Shown: positions 10,352-22,288, counted from the stretch's first letter. The stretch: DNA of 64,000 nt from Rhodococcus sp. ABRD24 (GCF_004328705.1 NZ_CP035319.1:3162001-3226000), one strand, 5' to 3'. Program-made: numbers and translations. The notes: generated from the sequence alone by a model not told the origin.

Positions 10352-10585
10352 TCAGTCCGGGAGCTGGCGCATCTCGACGAGCGTCAACCCCAGGGAGTCG
10401 AAGCGGGCGATCATCCCGCGCAGTTCGGTGGGGCTGCGCACCGGACCGTACAGCGTCGTGTGTGCGCGGGCGGACTCGGAGACGCGGAGCTCGGGGAACG
10501 CCGCGAGCACCCGCTCGGACAGTTCGCCCCCGACGAGAAATGCGTAACGCACGGTGGCCGGCCAGCCCGAGTCGGATGTGGACAT
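10352..10585 (-). CDS. Small hypothetical protein
   Basis: A 77-residue protein of unknown family with no signal peptide or membrane segment. The ATG at 10585 has GGGAGG a few bases upstream, a strong argument that it is translated. It contains L-V-G-G-E-L-S-E-R and a C-terminal amphipathic helix region, and its content (S-A-R-A-H-T-T-L-Y-G-P-V) looks like a compact alpha/beta domain. It converges on the preceding gene with 7 bp between the two stop codons. Confidence 0.6.
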   Translation of the reverse strand: MSTSDSGWPATVRYAFLVGGELSERVLAAFPELRVSESARAHTTLYGPVRSPTELRGMIARFDSLGLTLVEMRQLPD

Positions 10586-10696
10586 CACGCCTCCCTCGGC
10601 AGTCGTCGGATGTGCCCCGCCGGGTCGCCGGCGCGGTCCATCGAGAATGCCGCGCGTACGTCGGGTGTACCTCACCCTCCGGTGGTGAAACCGCCG

Positions 10697-13324
10697 TCAG
10701 AGCAGACCGAGGGTGTGCGCTGCGGTGACCGCGTCGCGGCGGGTGCTGACACCGAGCTTGCGGTAGATCCCGCGCAGGTGCGTCTTGACGGTGTTCACCG
10801 ACACGCATAGGTCTGCCGCGATCTCCTCGGCGGTGCGCCACGTCGGTAGTTCCGCGAGTAGGTCGAGTTCGCGCCGGGTCAGCTTCTCGGTGGTCTTGTT
10901 CGACGCGCGGGGCAACGACGACCACACTCGGCCGGCGAAATCGTCACGCGCCCCGAATCGTCCGTGACTGGCGGACAGCAGTTCCCGGCTCGCCGCCGCC
11001 ATGTCGTGGAAGGGGCGCAACACGGTTTCGGGCTCGGCCAGTCGCAGTGCCTCGGCAAGGGCGTTGTGGGCACGGGCATCGTGGTTGCGGCGACGTGCGA
11101 GCTCCGCCTCCACCAGCCATGCCGTCACCAGATTGGTTGCCGCGGCGCACAGCAGCTCGCCGTCGAGGACGGGCCGTAGTTCCGCTCGCGCCCGCTCGAA
11201 GTGGTTGCCGTACAGATGAAAGATCGCCTCGAGGAGCGCGACGTCCCCGGTTCGTCCCAGTGTGGACCTTGCGGCCGTCAGAAGTTCCCGACCCCAAGCG
11301 GTCTCACCGATGTCGAGGTACACCAACAGCATCGACGGAAAGACGGCCGCAATGGCACCGGGAGGCCGCGGCGCGGGACGTCGCAGGGTGGTCCTGCCGT
11401 GCAGGGCTGCAATCGCGGCGCGCCGATCGTCTGCGTTGTCGATGGCATACAGCGCCAATGCGATGGAGGCGTCTTGATGGAGGTCCGATTGGGGATCGGT
11501 CTCCGTAGTCACGACCGATGCTGCCAGGTCGGCCGCATCTGCGCTCTCGTTCCGAAGGTAGCGGCACAGTGCATGAACGAGCACTGCTCGATTCGACTCG
11601 GATGTAGATGAACCCAGTGCTCGGGGAAGTACCTCGGCGGTGAGTTCGGTGGCCTCGCTGATGCGGCCACTGCAGACGGCGAGGACTGCGAGGGTGGTCC
11701 TCGCCTGAGCCGCGGTGCGCGGGGATCGGCTCTCGCGTGCATGGATGAGGGCGGTTCTCAAACTCTCCTCGGCGTCGGCGAGGCGGCCGAGGTGCAGTTG
11801 ACCGCGTCCGCGCTGTAGCAATACGAAGGCATCGAGATCGGCATCCCCGGAGTTCCCCATATCGACAAGGCAGAGGCGATCGAGCGCCGGCGCGATGTCA
11901 CCGACGTACGACGCCGTCTGCACGCGCAGCGACTCCCTCAGGAGCGTGACCCTGTCGCGTGCGCAGTCAGGGGGCGGCCACTCGTCTTCGAGCGAGGCAA
12001 GGATGGATGCCGCGACCCTCGGATTCCCGGCATCGAGGAATCCGGCTGCGCGGATCAGGCGGGTGATCGGGTTCTTGCGGACCTCGCGTGGCGCGTCGAC
12101 GAGCAAGCGTTCGACGGCGGCACCGTGACCGTCCTGGATCAGCGTCAATCCTGATTCGGCGAGCATCGCGACGACGTCGTCGTGATCGCCGGCCGTGATG
12201 CCGTGCTCGAGTGACAGCAGCGTATTGCCGAACTCCGCGTACCACTGGGCCGCGACGTGTTCGAGATCTGCGACCGCCTCGTGGCCCAACCGGCTGATCT
12301 CGGCGCGCAGATAGCTGCGAAGCAGGGGGTGATAGCGGAAGGTCTTGGGAGAAAGGTCGGTTCGCGTCACAAGGAAGTTTCGATGCTCGAGGGCGTCTAT
12401 GACGTCGTGGGCGTCGCCGCGACCGGTGAGTTGTTCCGCGAGCGCCACAGTGAAGTCGTTCGGAACCGACGTGCGCAGGAGGAAGTCCCGTTCCCTTTCG
12501 TCGAGTCCGATGAGAACCTGTTCGATGAGGTAGTCCGCGACCGCGCGGCGATCACCGGTGAAGTTCGCGATCAGAGTTCCCGGATCGGGGTGCTCCGCCA
12601 ACGACATTCCAGCGAGACGAAGTCCGGCTGCCCACCCCTCGGTGCGTTCCATCAGGGCGGCCAGCTGGGGATCGGAGAGCCGCACAGTGTGTTCGGCGAG
12701 CAGTTCCGCGGCTTCGTTGCCGGTGAACGCGAGCTCCTCGAAGGTGAGGTCGAATACCCGCCCCTCCAGTCGAAGTTGCTGGAAGGCGAGAGGTGGCTCG
12801 AATCGGCCGCAGACGACAATCTTCAGCTTCTCGGGCGGAGCCCTCAGGATTGCCTCGAGTTCGGCCAGCGCCGCGGGTTCGTGCAGCAGATGGGCGTCGT
12901 CGATGATCAACCACAGCGGCTCGTCGAGCCCACGCAGCGCATCGACGATCGGAACCGGTTGCATACGTGCTGGAGTCGAGAGCTCGAGGCAGGCCTGTCG
13001 TAGTCCGGAATGCCCGGCATTGGCAAGCGCTCGGGTGAGCGATGCGTGCATCGTGTCTGCAGTGTTGTCCCGTTCTCCCACCGTGGTCCATGCAATCGCT
13101 GGGGAGTGAAGGCGGGTCCGGAGGCGCCGCGCCCAGGTGGACAGCAGAGTTGTCTTTCCCGAACCTGCTGGTGCGCAGACCAATGCGATTCGGGCCGAGC
13201 CGTTTTCGGTGGTGAGCGCGGCATCGAGAGCGTCTACGAGTCGAGTTCGGGACACGACTCGATCGCCGCGAAACGCTGGGATATCGGCGCCCGCAGTGGA
13301 ATTCCCGTCCTGTGCGATTGACAC
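10697..13324 (-). CDS. LuxR-family ATPase regulator (LAL/MalT type)
   Basis: An 875-residue large ATP-binding LuxR-type transcription factor. The N-terminal STAND-type ATPase has Walker A APAGSGKTT (residues 51-59) and Walker B LWLIIDDAH. A long helical TPR-like middle (about residues 330-780) follows, then a C-terminal LuxR helix-turn-helix beginning at L-T-R-R-E-L-D-L-L with the T-V-K-T-H-L recognition region. Such proteins bind an inducer in the middle part and multimerize with ATP. The start is GTG 13324, with GGGAGG 8 nt upstream. No target operon is evident nearby; the flanking genes are hypothetical. Confidence 0.88.
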   Translation of the reverse strand: MSIAQDGNSTAGADIPAFRGDRVVSRTRLVDALDAALTTENGSARIALVCAPAGSGKTTLLSTWARRLRTRLHSPAIAWTTVGERDNTADTMHASLTRALANAGHSGLRQACLELSTPARMQPVPIVDALRGLDEPLWLIIDDAHLLHEPAALAELEAILRAPPEKLKIVVCGRFEPPLAFQQLRLEGRVFDLTFEELAFTGNEAAELLAEHTVRLSDPQLAALMERTEGWAAGLRLAGMSLAEHPDPGTLIANFTGDRRAVADYLIEQVLIGLDERERDFLLRTSVPNDFTVALAEQLTGRGDAHDVIDALEHRNFLVTRTDLSPKTFRYHPLLRSYLRAEISRLGHEAVADLEHVAAQWYAEFGNTLLSLEHGITAGDHDDVVAMLAESGLTLIQDGHGAAVERLLVDAPREVRKNPITRLIRAAGFLDAGNPRVAASILASLEDEWPPPDCARDRVTLLRESLRVQTASYVGDIAPALDRLCLVDMGNSGDADLDAFVLLQRGRGQLHLGRLADAEESLRTALIHARESRSPRTAAQARTTLAVLAVCSGRISEATELTAEVLPRALGSSTSESNRAVLVHALCRYLRNESADAADLAASVVTTETDPQSDLHQDASIALALYAIDNADDRRAAIAALHGRTTLRRPAPRPPGAIAAVFPSMLLVYLDIGETAWGRELLTAARSTLGRTGDVALLEAIFHLYGNHFERARAELRPVLDGELLCAAATNLVTAWLVEAELARRRNHDARAHNALAEALRLAEPETVLRPFHDMAAASRELLSASHGRFGARDDFAGRVWSSLPRASNKTTEKLTRRELDLLAELPTWRTAEEIAADLCVSVNTVKTHLRGIYRKLGVSTRRDAVTAAHTLGLL

Positions 13325-13654
13325 CCGACGTGCCTCCCATATCACGAGCTTGCGTCCGGGCGAGTATCTCGGACGACCCGTCTGCCGAAGCTTAACGCGG
13401 GCAGGTGATTCTCGCGTGCGAAGTCGCTCAGTCCTTTGGTCCCAATGTGTTTCTCGATGCGTGGACTGTCCGATTCGACGATCACTTCCGGCGGCTGCCA
13501 CGTGCAGGGGTTCGGTGTCGATGCCGCAACCATTCGGTCCGAATGCCGCGGTGCCGGTCGTCCGGGTGGCTATCGTCCGGAGTGTGGAGTTCCTGTGGCC
13601 CGCTCCATTGTGCTGCTCGGCGATGCGGACCGGATAGGGGGTGCGATCGTGGTG
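13325..13654. other. Divergent intergenic region
   Basis: About 330 bp between the LuxR-type regulator and the small membrane-anchored protein. It must contain both promoters. Several overlapping frames are open, as expected in GC-rich DNA, but none has a plausible ribosome site or family resemblance. I see no clear repeat or operator. Confidence 0.5.
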
Positions 13655-14095
13655 ATGCGCGTTCTGGTCGGTGTCGCCATCATCGCGGCGCTGTGCGGAT
13701 TCGGTGTCGCGCTCTACCGGTTCGTGTCCGAGTTGCCGCGGACGCCCACGAGCCGTCCGATCGTGAGCGAGTCGTTCACCATCGGCGATCGGCCGTCGAC
13801 GTGCAGCGATCTGTTCGGGGTGTGCGACTACAACTTGCAACTGTCGTACAACCGCTGGGGCAGGCAGTTGGATGTTTTCCAGGACGCGCCCACCCTCGGC
13901 CCTTACGGTCGGGAGCTGGGGTTCGCGGCGTCGGCGCTGCTGGGTTTGCAGGCATGCGACGTGGCGCGAACACCGGGGCGTACCTACCTCGAATTTCTGG
14001 ACCGAGCGAATGTCGAGCACCCCGAGGCGACCAGCCCTCAGCTCTTTCCGTTCTGGGATCTGGCCACCCGGGAGCTCTGCCCGATGGCGCGGTGA
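13655..14095 (+). CDS. Putative membrane-anchored or secreted hypothetical protein
   Basis: A 146-residue protein with one N-terminal hydrophobic helix (about residues 2-24, V-L-V-G-V-A-I-I-A-A-L-C-G-F) followed by an extracytoplasmic domain. That domain has four cysteines, including a C-S-D-L-F-G-V-C-D loop that may form a disulfide. I do not recognise the family. In-frame GTGs at 13649 and 13652 are alternative starts; GGGGG at 13637-13641 would suit them slightly better. A strong terminator follows. Confidence 0.6.
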   Translation: MRVLVGVAIIAALCGFGVALYRFVSELPRTPTSRPIVSESFTIGDRPSTCSDLFGVCDYNLQLSYNRWGRQLDVFQDAPTLGPYGRELGFAASALLGLQACDVARTPGRTYLEFLDRANVEHPEATSPQLFPFWDLATRELCPMAR

Positions 14096-14103
14096 CGCGA
14101 TGC

Positions 14104-14147
14104 CGCCATCGGCCCCGCCCCGGTGGCCTGGGGCGGGGCCGATGGCG
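14104..14147. terminator. Strong hairpin terminator
   Basis: A perfect 18-bp GC-rich stem (14104-14121 with 14130-14147) and an 8-nt loop, starting 9 bp after the stop codon. No T-run follows. It lies between converging genes and may serve both. Confidence 0.8.
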
Positions 14148-14277
14148 AGAAGCTGCGATTCTGGCAGGTGGTCCGAGCCCCGATGGCCACGCGGATAGGC
14201 TCGGACCACTCTGGGCGGCCGATGGTGTGAACGGTCGTCAGTTCGGAGTCACACAATCAGGGCATTGACGATCGCGC

Positions 14278-14736
14278 TCAGCGCTCCAGATCCTGGCGAG
14301 TCACTTCCTTCACCTCTGACACATTGAACCGGCCGTCATAGATCGGCCCCTGTCCGGTGGTCGGTCCCTGGTACTGCAGGAAGAGGATGCGGCAACCGTT
14401 GTCCGTCTTCATCTCGTACTCGAAGTGGGGGTCCTGCATGTACACGAGGTCGCCGGCCCGCAGGATCGTGTCACCGTAGTAGCACTCGCCTTCGATCACG
14501 TACCACATCTGGGCGAACTCGTGCATGTGGAGCGGGAAGCCTGCGCCCGGAAGATAGTTGATGATGCCTGCATTCGGCTGCGTGGGATCCTCTTCGGACG
14601 GGTGAAAGACCATCTGGGTGGTGTTCTTGAACCGCCCCATCTTCGCCTCGACGCTGTCCGGCCGACGGATGATGGGCGGGTTGTGCGACTCGAGTGCTTC
14701 CTCGACGGTGATGACCGGCTTCTCGGCAGTAGACAT
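14278..14736 (-). CDS. Cupin-domain protein
   Basis: A 152-residue single-cupin protein. The metal-binding set is H-M-H-E-F (His70, His72) with a further histidine near residue 104 in Q-D-P-H-F-E, and the two conserved glycine turns around P-G-A-G-F and G-D-L-V-Y. It may be a small dioxygenase, an isomerase or a ligand-binding protein. An AGGAGG precedes the ATG by 6 nt. It is transcribed divergently from the IclR gene; the shared promoter region has repeated GTTCAG half-sites, so it is probably under the same control as the enamidase-like gene. Confidence 0.8.
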   Translation of the reverse strand: MSTAEKPVITVEEALESHNPPIIRRPDSVEAKMGRFKNTTQMVFHPSEEDPTQPNAGIINYLPGAGFPLHMHEFAQMWYVIEGECYYGDTILRAGDLVYMQDPHFEYEMKTDNGCRILFLQYQGPTTGQGPIYDGRFNVSEVKEVTRQDLER

Positions 14737-14828
14737 GCTCGTCCTCCTAGTTTCTGTTCAGGGCTCCGGACGTCGGAGAGATGGAGCGCAGGCTCGTGCG
14801 CCCCTCAGTTCCTTGCCTCTTTCATATC

Positions 14829-14854
14829 GTTCAGCTAGACTGAACGCTGTTCAG
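14829..14854. promoter_or_regulatory. Candidate IclR operator array
   Basis: Three half-sites are arranged as GTTCAG-N5-CTGAAC-N3-GTTCAG, making two overlapping perfect inverted repeats. Further GTTCAG copies occur at 14757-14762, before the cupin start, and at 14982-14987, just before the IclR start. The array sits between the divergent cupin and IclR genes, the usual place for an IclR-family operator. Confidence 0.65.
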
Positions 14855-14989
14855 AACCAAGTTAACGATGGCATGGATTGCAGTTGGTGGTCAAGTGCGA
14901 ATATGCGGTTACATCCGCCATGAAGAGTGCTTGACGTCACACGGCAACTATGCCAGTCTCTGTTCCGTCAACCAGAATGGTGTTCAGCT

Positions 14990-15742
14990 GTGTCGAACGA
15001 AACCTCTCGCTCTGTAGAGCGTGCTCTCTGCATCCTGTGTGAACTAGCGAAGGCGGATACGCCGGTGGGAATCAGTGAAATATCGCGACGAACCGGCTAT
15101 TCGAAAAGCACGGTTCATCTGGGGCTCCGAACGATGCGCGAGCTGAGCTTCGTTGTCCAAGATCCAGAAAGTGGGCGGTACAGCCTGGGCTTGGCAGCCG
15201 CCCAGCTCGGGGTTGCCGCCCAGGAGAACTCGCAGCTGGTGACGATGTTGTCTGCACCAATGTCCGAGCTCGCGGTTCGCTCGAGCGAAGCTGTATCGCT
15301 TGGCGTTCGTGTGGACTCGGAAGTTCTCTTCATCAAGCGTTTCGAGACCTCGCATGTGTTGGGAACGAGTATCCGCGAAGGGACGCGCATGCCTCTGCAT
15401 GCGTCGGCTTCCGGCAAGGCACTGCTGATGGGGATGAGCAACGAAGAAATATGCAGTCTCTTCCCTGACGAGAATCTGCCGCGAGAGGACAGTCACGCCG
15501 AAAGGGGCCGGACCCAGCTTCTCGACGAGATCGACAAGGCCAGGGAAGTTGGCTACGTAACGAGTGCGGACGAGTGGCGACTCGGTATATCTGCTGCCGC
15601 CGTGCCTGTCCAGATTGGAAGCGAGGTCGTCGCTTCGGTGAGCATTGCCGGCCCGACCTCGCGCTTCCGCGCCGACCTCTGGGTCACCGACCTGCTCTCG
15701 CTTGCAGCGCCGCTGACCGCAAACACCAAACGCGACCAATAG
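14990..15742 (+). CDS. IclR-family transcriptional regulator
   Basis: A 250-residue IclR regulator. The N-terminal winged helix-turn-helix (about residues 5-65, with I-S-E-I-S-R-R-T-G-Y-S-K-S-T-V-H) is followed by the IclR effector domain with R-M-P-L-H-A-S-A-S-G-K-A-L-L. Members bind small aromatic or aliphatic acids and act as repressors or activators of catabolic operons. GTG 14990 is used as the start because translation begins there with the usual V-S-N-E-T-S-R-S-V-E-R-A-L; 21 upstream codons look non-coding. Its neighbours (cupin, enamidase-like hydrolase, transporter) are likely targets, together with autoregulation. Confidence 0.9.
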   Translation: MSNETSRSVERALCILCELAKADTPVGISEISRRTGYSKSTVHLGLRTMRELSFVVQDPESGRYSLGLAAAQLGVAAQENSQLVTMLSAPMSELAVRSSEAVSLGVRVDSEVLFIKRFETSHVLGTSIREGTRMPLHASASGKALLMGMSNEEICSLFPDENLPREDSHAERGRTQLLDEIDKAREVGYVTSADEWRLGISAAAVPVQIGSEVVASVSIAGPTSRFRADLWVTDLLSLAAPLTANTKRDQ

Positions 15743-15779
15743 GCGACCCCTTCAGTCGCCGAACGACTTAGGAGTATTT

Positions 15780-16946
15780 ATGAGACGCAGCCTGGCAGTG
15801 ACGGGCATCGGGACACTCATGAGTGGAGACTTGGCTTCTCCCACGATCGCCGCTGACACCGTCTTCATAGAAGACGGCAAGATCGCCGGAATCGGTGCCC
15901 AGAGTGACTTCGACGCCGATCGATGGCTGGACGCGGCGGGAGCCACTGTCCTGCCAGGGTTGATCGACAATCACATCCACCCGGTCTTGGGTGACTACAC
16001 GCCCCGGCAGTCCCAAGCGGATTATCTTGCTGGCTTCGTCCATGGTGGCGTGACTTCAGCAGTCTCTGCTGGTGAGGTACACACCCCCGGGCGCCCCAAG
16101 GATCGAGCTGGCACGAAAGCGCTCGCGATCTTGGCGCACAAGGCCTTTGCCGATCACCGGCCGTTGGGACTACGTGTCTACGGCGGAGCCCTCCTTCTCG
16201 AAGAAGGGCTCACGCCGGAGGACTTCGTTGAACTGGCCGACGCCGGGGTGCATCTCGTGGGGGAGATCGGAATCTCGGGCGTGAAAGATCCCGAAACAGC
16301 CGCCACGATGACTCGATGGGCGCACGACGTCGGCATGAGCGTCATGGTCCACGTAGGCGGCAAGTCGGTGCCGACCAGTCGGGCGATCGACGGCGAGTAC
16401 TGCGTGCAGGTACAACCTGATATCGCAGCCCACGTCAACGGCGGACCCACCGCTCCCACGATCGACGATGTCAAGCTGATCCTCGATCAAAGCTCATCCG
16501 CTGTCGAACTGGTTTACAACGGAAATCAGCGAGCAGCGAGCGACATCGCTGCGCTTCTAGCCGAGACGAACCAGCTCGACCGCCTTGTGCTGGGAACCGA
16601 CTCGCCGGCTGGCGCGGGCATCGCGCCAGCCGGAATCATGCGACTGCTTGCAACCATGTGCTCCCTGGCCAAGATCTCCCCTGCTTCTGCCATCGCGACA
16701 GCAACGGGCAACACCGCAAGAGTTCGGGGCATTCCCGGCGGCTTCATCCGCATCGGTGAGAACGCAGATCTCGTCATCGCCGATGCGCCGGACGGGGGCC
16801 AGGCGAGCGATATGGCATCCGCCCTCGAATTCGGGGACACGCCTGCGGTAGCCGCAGTCGTCATCGGTGGAGAGATAAAGGTTACCCGTAGCAGAAACAC
16901 CGCCCCTCCGCGCCGTACTCCGGTTTTTCCGAAACTGATTGAGTGA
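15780..16946 (+). CDS. Enamidase-like metal-dependent amidohydrolase
   Basis: A 388-residue amidohydrolase. From memory of the sequence of Eubacterium barkeri enamidase, similarity runs through the whole length: the N-terminal S-G-D-x-x-S-P, GDYTPRQ after the first metal motif, PGRPKD-x-AGTKALAI, LTPEDF, NGGPTA and the final V-T-x-S-R-N-T-x-P. The metal ligands are all present: His65 and His67, Glu162, His191, His218 and Asp274. Enamidase hydrolyses 1,4,5,6-tetrahydro-6-oxonicotinate to 2-formylglutarate and ammonia. The exact substrate here is not proven, and another cyclic enamide or lactam is possible. GGAG lies 6 nt before the ATG. The gene is 37 bp after the IclR gene and 104 bp before a transporter gene. 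Confidence 0.82.
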   Translation: MRRSLAVTGIGTLMSGDLASPTIAADTVFIEDGKIAGIGAQSDFDADRWLDAAGATVLPGLIDNHIHPVLGDYTPRQSQADYLAGFVHGGVTSAVSAGEVHTPGRPKDRAGTKALAILAHKAFADHRPLGLRVYGGALLLEEGLTPEDFVELADAGVHLVGEIGISGVKDPETAATMTRWAHDVGMSVMVHVGGKSVPTSRAIDGEYCVQVQPDIAAHVNGGPTAPTIDDVKLILDQSSSAVELVYNGNQRAASDIAALLAETNQLDRLVLGTDSPAGAGIAPAGIMRLLATMCSLAKISPASAIATATGNTARVRGIPGGFIRIGENADLVIADAPDGGQASDMASALEFGDTPAVAAVVIGGEIKVTRSRNTAPPRRTPVFPKLIE

Positions 16947-17050
16947 CAGGAAAGTTCAGAACGAAACTCATCAATCAGTCGGCCCAATAAGTAGCGGAAT
17001 TGAGATTCTGTAAGAACTCCGCGAAAGCCGGATCACGGAACAGGGAAAAG

Positions 17051-18376
17051 ATGTCAGATAAATCGACAAGCCGTCGGGTTGTACTGTCAAGTTTGGCTGG
17101 TACGACTTTGGAGTGGTATGAGTTCTTCATCTATGGAACGGCCGCCGCTCTAGTATTCAACAAAGTGTTCTTTCCGAGTTTCGACTCGTTGATTGGCACA
17201 CTGTTGTCGCTCTCCACATTTGCCGTGGCGTTCATTGCTCGGCCAATTGGTGCAGTAGTATGCGGTCACTTCGGAGATCGTCTGGGCCGCAAGAGGATGC
17301 TTGTGGTGACCCTGATCATCATGGGTGTGACAACGTTCGCGATGGGTCTCCTCCCCAGTTACGCCACCATCGGGATTGCGGCGCCGGTGCTGCTGGTCGT
17401 ACTTCGTCTCATTCAAGGACTGTCCCTCGGAGGCGAGTACAGCGGTGCCGTCCTGATGAGCGTCGAGCACGCCAGTGAAAACCGGCGCGGACTCTTCGGT
17501 GCAATTATCAATGCGGGAGCACCCCTCGGGCTGTTGATGGGGAATGGCGTCTTTCTGGCGATCAGCTTCCTCGATGATTCCGCTTTCATTCAGTGGGGAT
17601 GGCGAATCCCATTCATCAGCAGTGCGCTCCTCGTCTTCATTGGTATGTACATGAGGCTGAGGGTTGAGGAGAGCCCCGAGTTTGCTCGCCTGGAGAGTCA
17701 GAATGCAGTGCGCAAGACTCCACTGCTTGAAGTATTGAGAAACCATGGCAAGACCGTGCTCGCCATGTCGCTTTCCTATATTATCAATGGAGCAATGTTC
17801 TACACTGCGGCGGTTTTCTCGCTCACCTATGGTCAGAATCACTTGGGGTTGGAGAGATCGTTGATGCTATCCCTGGTGATGGTGGCAACGGCTTTTTCCA
17901 TCGGGGGCATCATCTACTGTGGATGGTTGTCCGACCGGTTCGATCGCAAAAAGATGTTCATGACCAGTATCTTCGGTCTTACCTTTGCTCCCATCGCATG
18001 GTTTGCGCTTCTTGACACGCGTTCGGTTCCGCTGATGTTCTTAGGGTTCGCGATTCTCTACCTTCCCTATTGTCTCAACTACGGAACGATGCCGACCCTG
18101 TACGCGCAGGCTTTCCCGGCCCATGTTCGATACAGTGGTATGGGGCTCGGATATACAATCGGAACTATTTTGGGAAGTGCAATCGCCCCCCTGATTGCGA
18201 CCTACCTTCTCGATCGAACTGGAAATTGGCCGGCCATCGCCACCTACCTCTTTGCGATGGGCGTCATCTCGTTCATTGCGGCTTCCTTTCTCCCCGGAAA
18301 GGCCAAGCGTGATGGGCAAGACCAGCCCGACCTGTCCCGCCAGGACGTCGGCAGTCGCGAATCGGCGCACCCGTAG
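17051..18376 (+). CDS. MHS-family (MFS) transporter
   Basis: A 441-residue, 12-helix major facilitator protein of the metabolite:H+ symporter type. It has the family hallmarks S-L-A-G-T-T-L-E-W-Y-E-F-F at the start of helix 1, the loop 2-3 motif G-D-R-L-G-R-K, the R-L-I-Q-G-L-S-L-G-G-E-Y-S-G helix 4 region, and E-E-S-P-E-F in the central loop. It probably imports an organic acid for the enamidase-like pathway. The ATG at 17051 has GGGAAAAG just upstream. Codon use is somewhat more AT-rich than in neighbouring conserved genes. Confidence 0.88.
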   Translation: MSDKSTSRRVVLSSLAGTTLEWYEFFIYGTAAALVFNKVFFPSFDSLIGTLLSLSTFAVAFIARPIGAVVCGHFGDRLGRKRMLVVTLIIMGVTTFAMGLLPSYATIGIAAPVLLVVLRLIQGLSLGGEYSGAVLMSVEHASENRRGLFGAIINAGAPLGLLMGNGVFLAISFLDDSAFIQWGWRIPFISSALLVFIGMYMRLRVEESPEFARLESQNAVRKTPLLEVLRNHGKTVLAMSLSYIINGAMFYTAAVFSLTYGQNHLGLERSLMLSLVMVATAFSIGGIIYCGWLSDRFDRKKMFMTSIFGLTFAPIAWFALLDTRSVPLMFLGFAILYLPYCLNYGTMPTLYAQAFPAHVRYSGMGLGYTIGTILGSAIAPLIATYLLDRTGNWPAIATYLFAMGVISFIAASFLPGKAKRDGQDQPDLSRQDVGSRESAHP

Positions 18377-18444
18377 GCCATATCCGGAAATGACCCTCAC
18401 AATGGCGCTCCACGTTCGCCATTGGCGCCGCGACGCAAGAAGAT

Positions 18445-18475
18445 GGCCGCCCACTCCGCCCAGGGGTGGGCGGCC
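18445..18475. terminator. Terminator between the MHS transporter and ltrA
   Basis: A 13-position stem (18445-18457 with 18463-18475, one T-G pair) with a 5-nt loop, between converging genes. Confidence 0.7.
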
Positions 18476-18547
18476 GCCGTCGCGCATGCGGGCCGCGCGG
18501 CCACTCGCCCTCCGCCGTCCTGGGAGGTGCCGTAGGGGGTGCCGCGG

Positions 18548-19744
18548 TCAGTGCCGGATCCTGCGCCGCCGCTCCGCGTACCTGAGCATCTCGTACGCGA
18601 TGAGTGCGAGCAGCACCACGGTGAGCAGGCCGAGCGTGACGAGTGCGGGCAAATGCCATGCCACCGGGATCAGCGCGAACAGCACCACGACGGTCGCCGT
18701 CCGGATCAGGCTCAGTGACCCGGCTCCGTACAGCTTGAAGTAGACCAGTGCCGCCAGGTAGAGCGCCGCGCCGCCGTACAGCGTCACCAGTGGCCAGCCC
18801 TGCAGCGGATCCGTCAGGCGGTGGTGATTGTCATCGCCGACGTAGTAGAGGATCTTCTTGAGTCCCAGTGAGAGCATCACGATGCCGATGACCATCGGTA
18901 GGTGGGCATAGCTGTAGCAGCGCTGCGCGATCCGGATCCGTCGGTCGCCGGCGGATTCCTCGAAGGCGTGCTCCACCATGAGCGAGGTGACGTCGAAGTA
19001 CGCCCACCACAGCAGCGAGGACACCGCCAGCCCGAGCAGCGACGCGACGATGATGGCCCACGTGATGGGCAGACTCGCGACGCCGATGCCGATCGAGACG
19101 ATGGACTCGCCGAGGGCGACGATGACAATCAGCCCGTGACGCTCCGCGAAGTGACTCACCGATCGCAGCCGCCAGCCGGTGCCACCGACGAGGGTGCCGA
19201 GATAGTCGCCTGCGAGCGCAAGGAACCACATCACGGTCTGCCAGGGGCCGGTCAGCTGAGACGCGATCAACAGGAATGTCGTGCCGATGAACATCGATGG
19301 CACGAACCGCATCACCTGCCCGCGCAGCTGCGGGTCGTCCCTGCTGATTACCAGGAAGATCAGGATGTGCAGGACCCGCACCACGAAGTAGCCGACCGCG
19401 AACACCACCGGTCCGTCCAGCCCGCCCGGTAGATCGTCGAACGCTTCCGGGATGGTGAGAGCGACGATGAACATCGCGCTCATCGCAGCCAACATGACCA
19501 CGCGCACGGCACCCTCATCGGCGCGCACCAGGTTTGCCAGCCACGAGTAGCCGACCCAGCTCCACCACAGCACCGCCATCACGAGGACGCCGTGCAGCAG
19601 AGTGCGCCCGCTGGGGTCATCCGCGATCAGGTCCGTGACCCGGGTGAGCGCGAAGACGAAAACCAGGTCGAAGAACAACTCGAGCGGGGAGACCGATGCG
19701 CGTTCCTCGGTGGGGCGGGTGGTCAACCGTCGGGTGAGATCCAC
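18548..19744 (-). CDS. Low temperature requirement protein A (LtrA) family membrane protein
   Basis: A 398-residue polytopic membrane protein with about ten hydrophobic helices. The N-terminal [14 protein letters not shown] motif and the [18 protein letters not shown] segment define the LtrA family. The Listeria member affects growth in the cold, but the molecular role is not known. The start is taken as GTG 19744, which gives the typical family length; the frame continues another 123 codons upstream without similarity. It is divergent from aspartokinase. Confidence 0.85.
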   Translation of the reverse strand: MDLTRRLTTRPTEERASVSPLELFFDLVFVFALTRVTDLIADDPSGRTLLHGVLVMAVLWWSWVGYSWLANLVRADEGAVRVVMLAAMSAMFIVALTIPEAFDDLPGGLDGPVVFAVGYFVVRVLHILIFLVISRDDPQLRGQVMRFVPSMFIGTTFLLIASQLTGPWQTVMWFLALAGDYLGTLVGGTGWRLRSVSHFAERHGLIVIVALGESIVSIGIGVASLPITWAIIVASLLGLAVSSLLWWAYFDVTSLMVEHAFEESAGDRRIRIAQRCYSYAHLPMVIGIVMLSLGLKKILYYVGDDNHHRLTDPLQGWPLVTLYGGAALYLAALVYFKLYGAGSLSLIRTATVVVLFALIPVAWHLPALVTLGLLTVVLLALIAYEMLRYAERRRRIRH

Positions 19745-19880
19745 ACCTGCGATGCTGCCATCCGTTGCACGGAACTGTCGGGTCAGCCGTGGGCGAGGAC
19801 GCCCTGCACCCGAACAGATGCTCGTCGGTAAGCTCGGCAGCTGGACTTGCACCAATTCATCTAGCCGGAGGTACACACGC

Positions 19881-22219
<2,339 letters not shown>

Positions 22220-22235
22220 CGGCGCAGCCACTTTC

Positions 22236-22273
22236 GGCGATGCCCTGTACCGGATTCGGTACAGGGCATCGCC
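22236..22273 (+). terminator. lysC-asd terminator
   Basis: A perfect 16-bp stem (22236-22251 with 22258-22273) with a 6-nt GGATTC loop, starting 17 bp after the asd stop. It is followed by a short TTT. Confidence 0.85.
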
Positions 22274-22288
22274 CGTTTCGGGGAATCC

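Noticed and set aside
14931..14954. TTGACG with TATGCC as an IclR promoter
   Set aside because: The spacing is only 12 bp, too short for a normal sigma-70-type promoter.
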